Below, piece by piece: positions 1 through 5,691 of a DNA stretch of 20,891 nt. The stretch is from DASZTU01 sp035493835 (GTDB lineage: Bacteria; Pseudomonadota; Alphaproteobacteria; Rhizobiales; Devosiaceae): NCBI GenBank assembly GCA_035493835.1, contig DATJHO010000072.1, forward strand, positions 1 through 20,891. Direction: 5' to 3'. Made by a program: the position numbers and the translations under genes. The stretch's first letter is position 1; each line of letters opens with the position of its first letter. The notes under the pieces are model-generated. The model saw nothing but the letters and a program-made list of their open reading frames with translations, made no database searches and was not told the DNA's origin.

Positions 1-152
1 TCCACCCGGGCGGCGGCAAAGCCCTTTTCGATGAAGAGATCGAGCGCGGCGTCGAGCACCTCGTCCGGCCGCGCCTCCGCCCGCCGGCGAAATTTCGGCG
101 TCCGCTGCTGGGCGTGGGCGTTGCGCTCGCTCGGTCTGGCCCGCCTTTCCAT
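1..152 (-). CDS. TetR/AcrR-family transcriptional regulator, N-terminal fragment
   Basis: The reverse strand reads from an ATG at 150-152 to the window edge without a stop, giving about 50 residues. After a basic leader rich in Arg, Gln and Ala comes the opening of a TetR-type helix-turn-helix: the stretch RPDEVLDAALDLFIEKGFAA matches the usual first helix, where an Ile/Leu-rich helix leads into 'F.e.Gf.a'. The rest of the DNA-binding domain and the whole ligand-binding domain lie outside the window, so neither the ligand nor the controlled genes can be named. TetR proteins usually repress their own promoter and a neighbouring gene; operator-like repeats sit 20-60 bp upstream of this start. 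The lack of any other ORF with sensible composition here, plus the family motif, makes the call fairly firm despite the truncation. Confidence 0.8.
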   Translation of the reverse strand, partial: MERRARPSERNAHAQQRTPKFRRRAEARPDEVLDAALDLFIEKGFAAARV

Positions 153-170
153 GGCCCCTCCAAAGGCTGC

Positions 171-213
171 TGACTGCCGGGTCAGTTGTTTATACATAAA
201 CAGCCGGTCAGTT
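171..213. promoter_or_regulatory. Candidate TetR operator/promoter region
   Basis: Two copies of a CCGG(G)TCAGTT motif, at 177-187 and 204-213, flank a GTTTAT-AC-ATAAAC inverted repeat (188-201). The left copy extends into an imperfect palindrome, ACTGCCGGGTCAGT (173-186), which differs at two positions from the symmetric form ACTGACCGGTCAGT. The right copy is a half-site only. Paired palindromic sites 20-60 bp before a TetR-family gene are typical of autoregulatory operators. The central AT-rich TATAAA on the minus strand could be a -10 element, but I see no good -35 box. The assignment rests on position and symmetry only. Confidence 0.4.
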
Positions 214-295
214 AGCTGCAAGTGGAAATGGCGGGTTTCGTGTTTGCGTATGCTTGGGCACACACCGCAACTGGAGCTCACGTCTGCCCGCGACT

Positions 296-333
296 ACGGC
301 TGTCATCCCGACGAACGTCGGGATGACAGCCGT
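296..333. repeat. Perfect inverted repeat, 18-bp arms, 2-bp spacer
   Basis: The arm 296-313 and its exact reverse complement 316-333 are separated only by AA, so the element is a 38-bp near-continuous palindrome with core CATCCCGACG-AA-CGTCGGGATG. No T-tract follows on either strand, so it is not a standard intrinsic terminator. Its position between divergent genes also argues against a terminator. It looks like a dispersed REP-like palindrome of the kind common in alphaproteobacterial intergenic DNA. Copy number in the genome cannot be judged from one window, and there is no second copy here. Confidence 0.75.
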
Positions 334-537
334 GGAGGGGCGAGGGTGGGGCAATCGGGGACGATCACTTGGAGCTCGCCCGTCATCTCGACGTCGCCCC
401 GCCCCGTGACTTCCGCCCCGGCAACCCACGTCGGACAGCAATTCTTTCGGTGCATTCGCCGCAAATTCCCGGCTATTTTGCGCGATGCCGGTTGGCTAAC
501 GGCCGCAACGAATCACCATGGGGGACGCCCTAGACTC

Positions 538-1869
538 ATGCTCGTGTCCAACGAACCGCTGACCGAGGCCGCGCCCTGGTGGCAGCCAAAGCCTCCCTCG
601 CGCCTGCTGGTGACCGGCGGCCAGCCTCTTGTGGGCACCTATCGGATCAGCGGCGCCAAGAACTCGGTGCTGCCCCTGATGGTCGCCGCCCTGCTGACGC
701 CGCATCGCGTCACGCTGCAGAATGCGCCGGCGAGCCTTGACGTCGCGGTTCTGGCCGCCCTACTCAGGCGGCTCGGCGCCCGGCTCGAATGGCGCCAGGA
801 CGACGCGGGCCTCTCGGTTGAAATCGTCGCCGAACGCATACACGCCGCCCATATCGACCGGGACCTCGTCGCCCGCATGCGGGCCTCGGTGCTGCTGCTG
901 AGCGCCCTGTTGGTGCGGTGCGGGGAAGCGGGCCTGCCCCTCCCCGGCGGCGATGCCATCGGCCTGCGCGGCATCGATTTTCACGTCGCCGGCCTTGAGG
1001 CCATGGGGGCCGAGGTCGAGATCAGCGGCAGCACCATTTACGCCAAGGCGCCCTCGGGCCTGCACGGCGCCGATTTCACCCTGCCGTTCCCCTCGGTCGG
1101 CGCCACCGAAAACCTGATGATCGCCGCCGTCGGGGCTTCCGGCGTTTCCATCATCCGCAATGCCGCCCGCGAGCCCGAGATCGACGATCTGGCCCACTGC
1201 CTCGTGGCCATGGGCGCAACCATTACCGGCATCGGCACCAGCACCATCACCATTGAGGGCGGCGCGGAGTTGCGCCCGACCGTGCACGCCATCGTCCCCG
1301 ACCGGATCGAGATGGGGACGCTTGCCTGCGCCGCCGCGCTGACGGACGGCGAATTGCTGCTCGCCAATGCGCGCATCGAGCTTTTGGGCTCGGCTGGCGA
1401 GGTTTTCCGCCGGGCGGGCGTCGACCTGCAGCCGGTCGAGGGCGGTGTCCTGGCGCGGCGTGCCGCGGGCGGCCTCCGCGCCACGGACGTGTTGACAGGA
1501 CCATTTCCCGGCTTTGCCACCGACCTGCAGGCGCCGGCCATGGCCCTGCTCGCCCTCGCGACGGGAACCAGCGTGATCGAGGAGACAATCTTCGAACAGC
1601 GTTTCAGGCACGCCGAGGAACTGCGGCGGATGGGGGCGCAGATCGAAGTCGACGGCCGCCGCGCCAGGATCACCGGTGTCAGCGCCCTGAGCGGGGCAAG
1701 TGTTGCCGGCACCGACGTCCGGGCAGCGGCCGCGCTGGTCATCGCGGCCCTCGCCGCCGACGGTCAATCGGAAATCGGTGGCCTCGACCATCTCGATCGC
1801 GGCTATGACGGCATGGCGGAAAAGTTGCGGCGCTGCGGCGCGGATATTGTTCGGGTGGGCGAGGCATAA
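538..1869 (+). CDS. murA: MurA-type UDP-N-acetylglucosamine 1-carboxyvinyltransferase with Cys-to-Asp active-site change
   Basis: This 443-residue protein belongs to the MurA family, which transfers enolpyruvate from PEP to UDP-GlcNAc in the cytoplasm, the first committed step of peptidoglycan synthesis. After an unusual 20-residue leader the family start is seen (RLLVTGGQPL). The substrate-binding Lys41-Asn42 sit in ISGAKNSVLPLM. The flexible catalytic loop reads LPGGDAIGLRG, so Asp139 (codon 952-954) replaces the Cys115 of E. coli MurA. The equivalents of Asp305 and Arg397 are present as Asp329 (FATDLQA) and Arg395 (DVRAAAAL). Both halves of the inside-out alpha/beta barrel are complete, so the gene looks functional. 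The ATG at 538 is the only in-frame start close to the conserved region; its ribosome site is poor (GGGGGA about 12 bp upstream). The gene stands alone, next to unrelated oxidoreductases. It could be the sole MurA or a second paralogue. Confidence 0.9.
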   Translation: MLVSNEPLTEAAPWWQPKPPSRLLVTGGQPLVGTYRISGAKNSVLPLMVAALLTPHRVTLQNAPASLDVAVLAALLRRLGARLEWRQDDAGLSVEIVAERIHAAHIDRDLVARMRASVLLLSALLVRCGEAGLPLPGGDAIGLRGIDFHVAGLEAMGAEVEISGSTIYAKAPSGLHGADFTLPFPSVGATENLMIAAVGASGVSIIRNAAREPEIDDLAHCLVAMGATITGIGTSTITIEGGAELRPTVHAIVPDRIEMGTLACAAALTDGELLLANARIELLGSAGEVFRRAGVDLQPVEGGVLARRAAGGLRATDVLTGPFPGFATDLQAPAMALLALATGTSVIEETIFEQRFRHAEELRRMGAQIEVDGRRARITGVSALSGASVAGTDVRAAAALVIAALAADGQSEIGGLDHLDRGYDGMAEKLRRCGADIVRVGEA

Positions 1870-1971
1870 GCCGGGGCTCATACTATTTGCCCGAACAGTT
1901 TCGCGACCGGCCCGGTTGCCTGTTCATGCTCGCCGGTCTACCACTACGGCGGAACCTAGGAGGAGGCGAAG

Positions 1972-2976
1972 ATGGCAGGCAACAAGGTCAGGTGGGGAAT
2001 CATCTCGACGGCCAAGATCGGCACGGAGAAGGTGATCCCGGGGATCATGAAGTCGCCCCATTCGGAGGTCGTCGCGATCGCCTCGCGCGACCTGCACCAG
2101 GCCAAGGTTGCGGCCGACCGCCTCGGGATCCCGAAGGCGTATGGCTCCTATGAGGAGCTGCTGGCCAACCCGGATATCGACGCCGTCTACAATCCGCTGC
2201 CCAACCATTTGCACGTGCCGCTGACCGTCGCGGCGGCCAAGGCCGGCAAGCACGTACTGTGCGAAAAGCCGATGGGCCTCAATGCGGCCGACGCGGAAAA
2301 GCTGCGCGAGTGCCCCAAGGACATCATCGTGATGGAAGCCTTCATGGTGCGCTTCCACCCGCAATGGCTGCGGGCCCGCGAGATCGTGCGCTCCGGTGAA
2401 CTGGGAGAGGTCCGGGCAATCCGCGCCGCCTTCTGCTATTTCAATGTCGATCCGAACAATGTGCGCAACATGGCCGAGATCGGCGGCGGCGGCATTCTCG
2501 ATATTGGCTGCTATCCCGTCGTCGGCAGCCGCTTCCTGTTCGAAGCCGAGCCCAAGCGCGTGGTGTCGCTGATCGAGCGCGACCCCGATTTCAAGACCGA
2601 CATTCTTGCCAGCGTCATCGCCGATTTTGGCGGCGGCAAGCAAATGACCTTCACCTGCTCGACCCAATCAGTCGGCCACCAGAAAGTGGAAGTGATCGGC
2701 ACCAAGGCGCGGCTCGAAATCCAGATTCCGTTCAACGCCCCTGCCGACATGCCAACCGCGATCACCATCGACTCCGGCAAGACCATGGACGGGAGCCTTT
2801 CGCGCCGGGAAATCCTGCCGGCCTGCGATCAGTATGCGGAAGAAGCGGAAGCCTTCGCCCTCGCCGTGCTGGGCGAAAAGCCCCTGGCCTATGGGATCGA
2901 CGACGCGATCCAGAACATGCGCATCCTCGACGCGATTTTCGAGAGCGAGCGGACCAAGGGCTGGGTTTCGATCTAG
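1972..2976 (+). CDS. Gfo/Idh/MocA-family NAD(P)-dependent oxidoreductase
   Basis: A 334-residue cytoplasmic sugar- or diol-dehydrogenase-like protein. The N-terminal Rossmann fold opens with VRWGIISTAKIG (residues 6-17) in place of the more usual GxGxxG. The family signature CEKPMGL gives the catalytic Lys99. The C-terminal alpha/beta domain carries the conserved GGGILDIGCYPV (171-182), whose Asp177 and Tyr181 are at the usual substrate-side positions. Length is typical for the family. The AKIG-type start, EKPMGLN and DIGCYPV resemble the D-xylose dehydrogenase/dihydrodiol dehydrogenase branch, but the substrate is not certain. Translation start is clear: an AGGAGGAGG run at 1958-1966 lies 5 bp before the ATG. 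The 102-bp gap after the murA-like gene contains a small palindrome, ACCGG-C-CCGGT (1906-1916), of unknown role; the two genes need not share a transcript. Confidence 0.88.
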   Translation: MAGNKVRWGIISTAKIGTEKVIPGIMKSPHSEVVAIASRDLHQAKVAADRLGIPKAYGSYEELLANPDIDAVYNPLPNHLHVPLTVAAAKAGKHVLCEKPMGLNAADAEKLRECPKDIIVMEAFMVRFHPQWLRAREIVRSGELGEVRAIRAAFCYFNVDPNNVRNMAEIGGGGILDIGCYPVVGSRFLFEAEPKRVVSLIERDPDFKTDILASVIADFGGGKQMTFTCSTQSVGHQKVEVIGTKARLEIQIPFNAPADMPTAITIDSGKTMDGSLSRREILPACDQYAEEAEAFALAVLGEKPLAYGIDDAIQNMRILDAIFESERTKGWVSI

Positions 2977-3011
2977 GTCCCAGGCCCGAAGGCACAGCCT
3001 TTGGGCAAAAG

Positions 3012-3115
3012 CCCTCACCCTACCCTCTCCCCCAAAGGGGGAGGGTTCGTTGTGGCACGGCCTCGAACTCCCTCTTCCTCTGGGGGAGAGGTGGGGCCGG
3101 TGGGCCCCGGTGAGG
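3012..3115. repeat. Intergenic C-rich/G-rich repeat with nested hairpins
   Basis: The outer ends CCTCACC (3013-3019) and GGTGAGG (3109-3115) are exact inverted copies. Inside are a 7-bp stem CTCCCCC-AAA-GGGGGAG (3027-3043) and a 6-bp stem GGGGCC-GGTG-GGCCCC (3093-3108), with further CCTCT/AGAGG complementarity (3071-3091). It fills the gap between two plus-strand genes. CCCTCACCCTACCCTCTCCCC-like elements are common dispersed intergenic repeats in GC-rich proteobacteria, and this looks like one copy. The transcript could fold into a branched structure and may double as a terminator for the upstream gene, though no U-tract follows. Confidence 0.65.
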
Positions 3116-3208
3116 CTCGGCTGCAAATCCGGAGCTTTAACGCCCCGGCGATATCCATCGGCTAGGTTCCCGCGCTAAAATTCCCGCGAGCAAACGGAGC
3201 TTTTGCGC

Positions 3209-4237
3209 ATGGCCGACAAGGTCCTCGTCACCGGCATTTCGGGCTTTCTCGGCGGCCATGTTGCGCTGGCGCTGCTCGATTCCGGCTATGCCGTGCGCGG
3301 CAGCGTGCGCGATCTTGCCAGGGCCGACAAGGTTCGCGCGGCGCTGAAGAAGCACTCCGCCAGCGGCAGGCTCGATCGCCTCGAAATCGTGTCTCTCGAT
3401 CTCACCCGCGACGAGGGCTGGCGCGAGGCCGCCGAAGGCTGCCGCTTCGTGCAGCACGTCGCCTCGCCCCTCGCCCTCAAGGCGCCGAAGGACCGCGACG
3501 AGTTGATTGGTCCGGCTGTCGGCGGCACCCGCCGCGCGCTGGCGGCAGGACTTGCCGCGGACGTGGAGCGGATCGTCCTGACCTCGTCGATCGCCGCCAT
3601 CGTCTACGGCCATGACCGCAATCAGCCCACCCCCTTTACCGAGGCCGACTGGAGCAATCCGCAGGGGCAAGGGGTCACCGCCTATTCCGAGTCCAAGACG
3701 CGGGCCGAACTCGAGGCCTGGACGATCATGGAATCGCTGGGGCGGCGCAGCGACCTCGCGGTCATCAACCCAACCGTCATTCTCGGCCCCCTGCTCGACG
3801 CGGACCCTGGCTTTTCCGGCGTCATGGTCCAGCGCCTGCTGAACGGCAGCGTGCCGGCGGCCGCAAGATTTTATTTCGGCGTCGTCGATGTGCGCAACGT
3901 CGCCGAAATGCATGTCAGGGCCATGGAGATCGACACGGCGGGCGGCAGGCGCTTCATCGCCTCGGCGGGAACCCTTTCCCTGCTCGAGGGCGCCAAGGCG
4001 CTGCGCCAGGCGTTTCCGGAGCGGGCCGCCAAGATTCCCGGCTTCGAGCTGCCCGACTGGGCCGTCAGGCTCTATGCCCCGTTCGACTCCGACCTCAGGG
4101 AGAATATCGATTCGCTCGGCGTCGTGCGGCAGGTCGACAATCGAGCGGGCGCGGCGCTGCTCGGCCACCCCTATATTTCGCCGGCCGAAGCCGCCATCGC
4201 CATGGGCAGCAGCTTGATAATGCACCAGCTTGTCTGA
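3209..4237 (+). CDS. NAD(P)-dependent epimerase/reductase, extended SDR (dihydroflavonol-reductase-like)
   Basis: This 342-residue protein is an extended short-chain dehydrogenase/reductase. It has the TGISGFLGG dinucleotide loop at residues 9-17, Arg at 30 and 34 suggesting NADP preference, a TSS motif at 125-127 carrying the catalytic Ser, and the YSESK motif giving Tyr159 and Lys163. The sequence VLTSSIAA with AxVAxP-like HVASPLAL resembles the dihydroflavonol 4-reductase/cinnamoyl-CoA-reductase-like branch found in bacteria, which reduces aldehydes and ketones; the real substrate is unknown. I chose the ATG at 3209 because CGGAGC lies 8 bp upstream; a TTG two codons earlier is less likely. 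The preceding repeat-filled gap of about 230 bp suggests its own promoter. Confidence 0.85.
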   Translation: MADKVLVTGISGFLGGHVALALLDSGYAVRGSVRDLARADKVRAALKKHSASGRLDRLEIVSLDLTRDEGWREAAEGCRFVQHVASPLALKAPKDRDELIGPAVGGTRRALAAGLAADVERIVLTSSIAAIVYGHDRNQPTPFTEADWSNPQGQGVTAYSESKTRAELEAWTIMESLGRRSDLAVINPTVILGPLLDADPGFSGVMVQRLLNGSVPAAARFYFGVVDVRNVAEMHVRAMEIDTAGGRRFIASAGTLSLLEGAKALRQAFPERAAKIPGFELPDWAVRLYAPFDSDLRENIDSLGVVRQVDNRAGAALLGHPYISPAEAAIAMGSSLIMHQLV

Positions 4238-4310
4238 ATCTGCGGCCGAACGTGAAAAAAGGGGCTAGGCCAAAGCCGCGCAATTCGTTACATAGCTGCC
4301 GCATCGGCGA

Positions 4311-4386
4311 GGGGCTGTAGCTCAGTTGGGAGAGCGCATCGTTCGCAATGATGAGGTCAGCGGTTCGATCCCGCTCAGCTCCACCA
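4311..4386 (+). tRNA. tRNA-Ala (anticodon CGC)
   Basis: A full 76-nt cloverleaf with encoded CCA. The acceptor stem GGGGCTG pairs with CAGCTCC and includes the G3:U70 pair that identifies alanine tRNAs. The D-arm is GCTC/GAGC. The anticodon stem CATCG/TGATG encloses TTCGCAA, giving anticodon CGC, which reads the codon GCG. The T-arm AGCGG-TTCGATC-CCGCT is perfect. The GCG codon is frequent in GC-rich genomes, so a dedicated isoacceptor makes sense. No good -35/-10 pair was found upstream, and there is no integrase or duplicated 3' end nearby to suggest use as an attachment site. Confidence 0.97.
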
Positions 4387-4582
4387 AGCCGATGAATTCT
4401 GAAAAGTGGTGATTTTCTACGGGCCGGGCCGCCATGCTGGGCGGCTCATGATGAGGCCACCGTCCCGATCTTTCGGGGCGTGAACGCCGCGCCTAGGGAG
4501 CGACATCGGAAGCGTGAGTGGTGGGGGGAATTGCCCGCTGCGCGTGCCGAGTATCCGGCACACGCGGAGCTATCGATTGGCT

Positions 4583-4608
4583 CGCCTGGAACGTGTTCAA
4601 TCCAGGCG
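4583..4608 (-). terminator. Hairpin after the DUF1150-like gene
   Basis: CGCCTGGA (4583-4590) and TCCAGGCG (4601-4608) form a perfect 8-bp stem with a 10-nt loop, 10 bp beyond the stop codon of the minus-strand gene at 4618. No T-tract follows on the minus strand, so if it ends transcription it is not a classical intrinsic terminator; it may protect the 3' end. Apart from this and a GTGCCG/CGGCAC hairpin around 4541-4563, the 231-bp space between the tRNA and this gene shows nothing recognisable. Confidence 0.4.
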
Positions 4609-4617
4609 CAGCACGTC

Positions 4618-4914
4618 TTAGTGCATGGTCACCGCGGCCAGATTGGCTTCTTCGAGCCACTCATTGGCCGATTCCATGCTGTCGGTCACCAGCAGGGGCG
4701 AACCGTCGGCGGAAACGATGAGTTGGAAGGTCTGCTCGCTCTCGAACTCGGGATCCGAAAGCAGGATAGCCAGCTGGCTGCCCTTGAGCGCACGGATATA
4801 GACCAGGGCATTGGCACCGAGGACGGTGAACTCAGCCAGCGTCATCTCCTTCCAGGTGCGCAACGCATGTGACTTGACGACTTCTTCTGGATGGTAGTCA
4901 TACGGGTCTTGCAT
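4618..4914 (-). CDS. DUF1150-like small protein of unknown function
   Basis: A 98-residue acidic soluble protein. The pattern MTLAEFTVLGANALVYIRAL, then DGSPLLVTDSMESANEW, then a terminal AAVTMH resembles the DUF1150 family of small alphaproteobacterial proteins. These carry a central 'aYvrp' segment, a 'dG.pl.v.ds.e.a' segment and end in a hydrophobic-His tail. Function of the family is unknown; members are often found beside small heat-shock protein genes, which is not the case here. I chose the ATG at 4912-4914 because GGAGAG ends 4 bp before it; an upstream ATG at 4924-4926 would add four residues but lacks a ribosome site. It lies downstream of the receiver gene with a 281-bp gap, so probably has its own promoter. 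The family assignment is from memory of the pattern. Confidence 0.75.
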   Translation of the reverse strand: MQDPYDYHPEEVVKSHALRTWKEMTLAEFTVLGANALVYIRALKGSQLAILLSDPEFESEQTFQLIVSADGSPLLVTDSMESANEWLEEANLAAVTMH

Positions 4915-5195
4915 CTTACTCTCCATACTCAGAACGTTGTTGCCCGGAACTCGCGGGGAGGAGCGAGTTGACCCCGGAATGACGAGCCAGTGCGATGTGT
5001 CTTTCTCGCTCGTCTATGGTCATCAAGATAGCCCCCCGTGGCTACCGTCTCCATTGTACGGGTGTTCGGTGGCGTAGGGTGTTAGGCTAGTGAGCCCATA
5101 CATTGGTTTATGAATCTGCTTGCCGGGCGCATTTTTCCGGGGGCCGCAGTGCCCACGGCCCGGTTCAAGGTTCTGAATTCCGCTGATATCGGGAA
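4915..5195. other. Intergenic region with several hairpins upstream of the DUF1150-like gene
   Basis: These 281 bp carry no convincing reading frame. They contain AACTCGC/GCGAGTT (4948-4954 with 4963-4969). A GC-rich hairpin at 5137-5163 is followed by AAAAA rather than T on the minus strand. An AATTCC/GGAATT stem (5176-5181 with 5192-5197) overlaps the stop codon of the receiver gene. The 13-mer CATACATTGGTTT at 5097-5109 recurs with one change at 5672-5684. An 11-bp direct repeat, CTGCTTGCCGG, occurs at 5116-5126 and again at 5202-5212 in the end of the receiver gene. The region is longer and more structured than its neighbours and could hold the promoter of the small gene or a small RNA; neither can be shown here. 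Confidence 0.4.
5097..5109 (-). promoter_or_regulatory. Shared 13-bp motif, copy 1
   Basis: On the minus strand this reads AAACCAATGTATG. A near-identical copy (12 of 13) lies at 5672-5684. Each copy sits between one minus-strand gene and the next and so upstream of the following gene, here about 185 bp before the DUF1150-like start. It could be a target of the FixJ-like regulator encoded next door, but this is inference from spacing and repetition only. Confidence 0.25.
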
Positions 5196-5582
5196 TTAAG
5201 GCTGCTTGCCGGCCCCTGCCTGCAGCACCTGCGCCAGGCAATCGATCAGGGTCTGGCCATCAAAGGGTTTGGCCAGCACGCAGGCTGCTCCCCCCTCCAT
5301 GGCTTTCGCCTTGTTGGCTTCGTCGGGAAACGCCGTGATGAAGATGATCGGCATCCGGCTGCCCAGACCGATCAGGTGGCGCTGCAGGTCGAGCCCACTC
5401 ATGCCACCCATCTTGACGTCCGTGATCAGGCAGGAGGTATCTTCCACCCGCGGCGACTGAAGGAATTCTTCAGCCGACGAGAAAACATGCGCGGTGAACC
5501 CGTTCAGACGCACGAGTCTGGCGGTGGCGCCGCGAATCGATGCATCGTCGTCAACAATCGAAATAACCGGAGTCTCTGACAA
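5196..5582 (-). CDS. Stand-alone response-regulator receiver (REC) protein
   Basis: A 128-residue single-domain receiver of the CheY/FixJ-N type with no output domain. All functional residues are visible: acidic pocket Asp11-Asp12 (VDDDAS), phospho-acceptor Asp55 (ITDVKMGGMSG), Thr83 (FITAF) and Lys105 (LAKPF). It begins with a TTG codon at 5580-5582, supported by AGGGA 7 bp upstream and by the conserved family start; no ATG is available nearby. It lies 109 bp downstream of the FixJ-like regulator on the same strand. It most likely takes phosphate from the PAS kinase encoded two genes upstream, acting as an intermediate, competitor or phosphate sink for the DNA-binding regulator. Kinase pairing is inferred from position. 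An AATT-rich hairpin overlaps its stop codon. Confidence 0.9.
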   Translation of the reverse strand: MSETPVISIVDDDASIRGATARLVRLNGFTAHVFSSAEEFLQSPRVEDTSCLITDVKMGGMSGLDLQRHLIGLGSRMPIIFITAFPDEANKAKAMEGGAACVLAKPFDGQTLIDCLAQVLQAGAGKQP

Positions 5583-5632
5583 TCTAGTTTCCCTGCAGAA
5601 GGTGCCACGCGCCTATGCCGCGTAGCATTTAG

Positions 5633-5656
5633 CCCAAAGCAGAAATAAGCCTTGGG
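5633..5656 (-). terminator. Hairpin between FixJ-like regulator and receiver gene
   Basis: On the minus strand CCCAAGGC pairs with GCTTTGGG (one G-U pair) around an 8-nt loop. It lies 36-59 bp after the stop codon of the FixJ-like gene and 51 bp before the receiver start. No run of T follows, so it may be an mRNA processing or partial termination site that lowers receiver expression relative to the upstream pair. Confidence 0.3.
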
Positions 5657-5671
5657 AGCCAACAATAAAAT

Positions 5672-5684
5672 CATACATAGGTTT
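5672..5684 (-). promoter_or_regulatory. Shared 13-bp motif, copy 2
   Basis: On the minus strand this reads AAACCTATGTATG, differing at one base from the copy at 5097-5109. It lies about 90 bp upstream of the TTG start of the receiver gene and just after the stop of the FixJ-like gene, in locally AT-rich DNA that could be a promoter. A binding site for the neighbouring FixJ-like regulator is one possible reading. Confidence 0.25.
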
Positions 5685-5691
5685 GCGAAAA

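Larger units (their letters stand above)
153..537. other. Intergenic region between the TetR-type gene and murA-like gene
   Basis: These 385 bp separate two divergent genes. They hold the operator-like repeats at 171-213 and a long perfect inverted repeat at 296-333. The remaining 200 bp before the murA-like start show no convincing -35/-10 pair. A reading frame runs open through the region in phase with murA, but the part before 153 is the reverse complement of the TetR-type gene, and the rest lacks any recognisable domain and would precede the conserved MurA start. I treat it as non-coding. Confidence 0.6.

Noticed and set aside
31..537. An open frame extending murA upstream by 169 residues
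   Set aside because: Its first part is the reverse complement of the TetR-type gene and the rest crosses the palindrome and operator-like DNA without any domain. MurA homology starts just after the ATG at 538.
760..1881. Long minus-strand reading frame opposite murA
   Set aside because: It mirrors the codon pattern of the plus-strand gene, which has clear family motifs. Similar long antisense frames (for example 6525-8660, 13070-14974 and 15137-16906 on the plus strand) are the same GC-rich artefact.
3137..4225. Minus-strand frame opposite the SDR gene
   Set aside because: Low-complexity Gly/Arg/Ala-rich translation with no motif. The plus strand has TGxxGFxG and YxxxK motifs with a ribosome site.
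4311..4617. tRNA-Ala as an integration site for a mobile element
   Set aside because: No repeat of the tRNA 3' end, no integrase and no change of gene character were found next to it.
5137..5163. GC-rich hairpin as intrinsic terminator of the receiver gene
   Set aside because: The homopolymer next to it is A, not T, on the coding strand of that gene, so it does not fit a standard intrinsic terminator.
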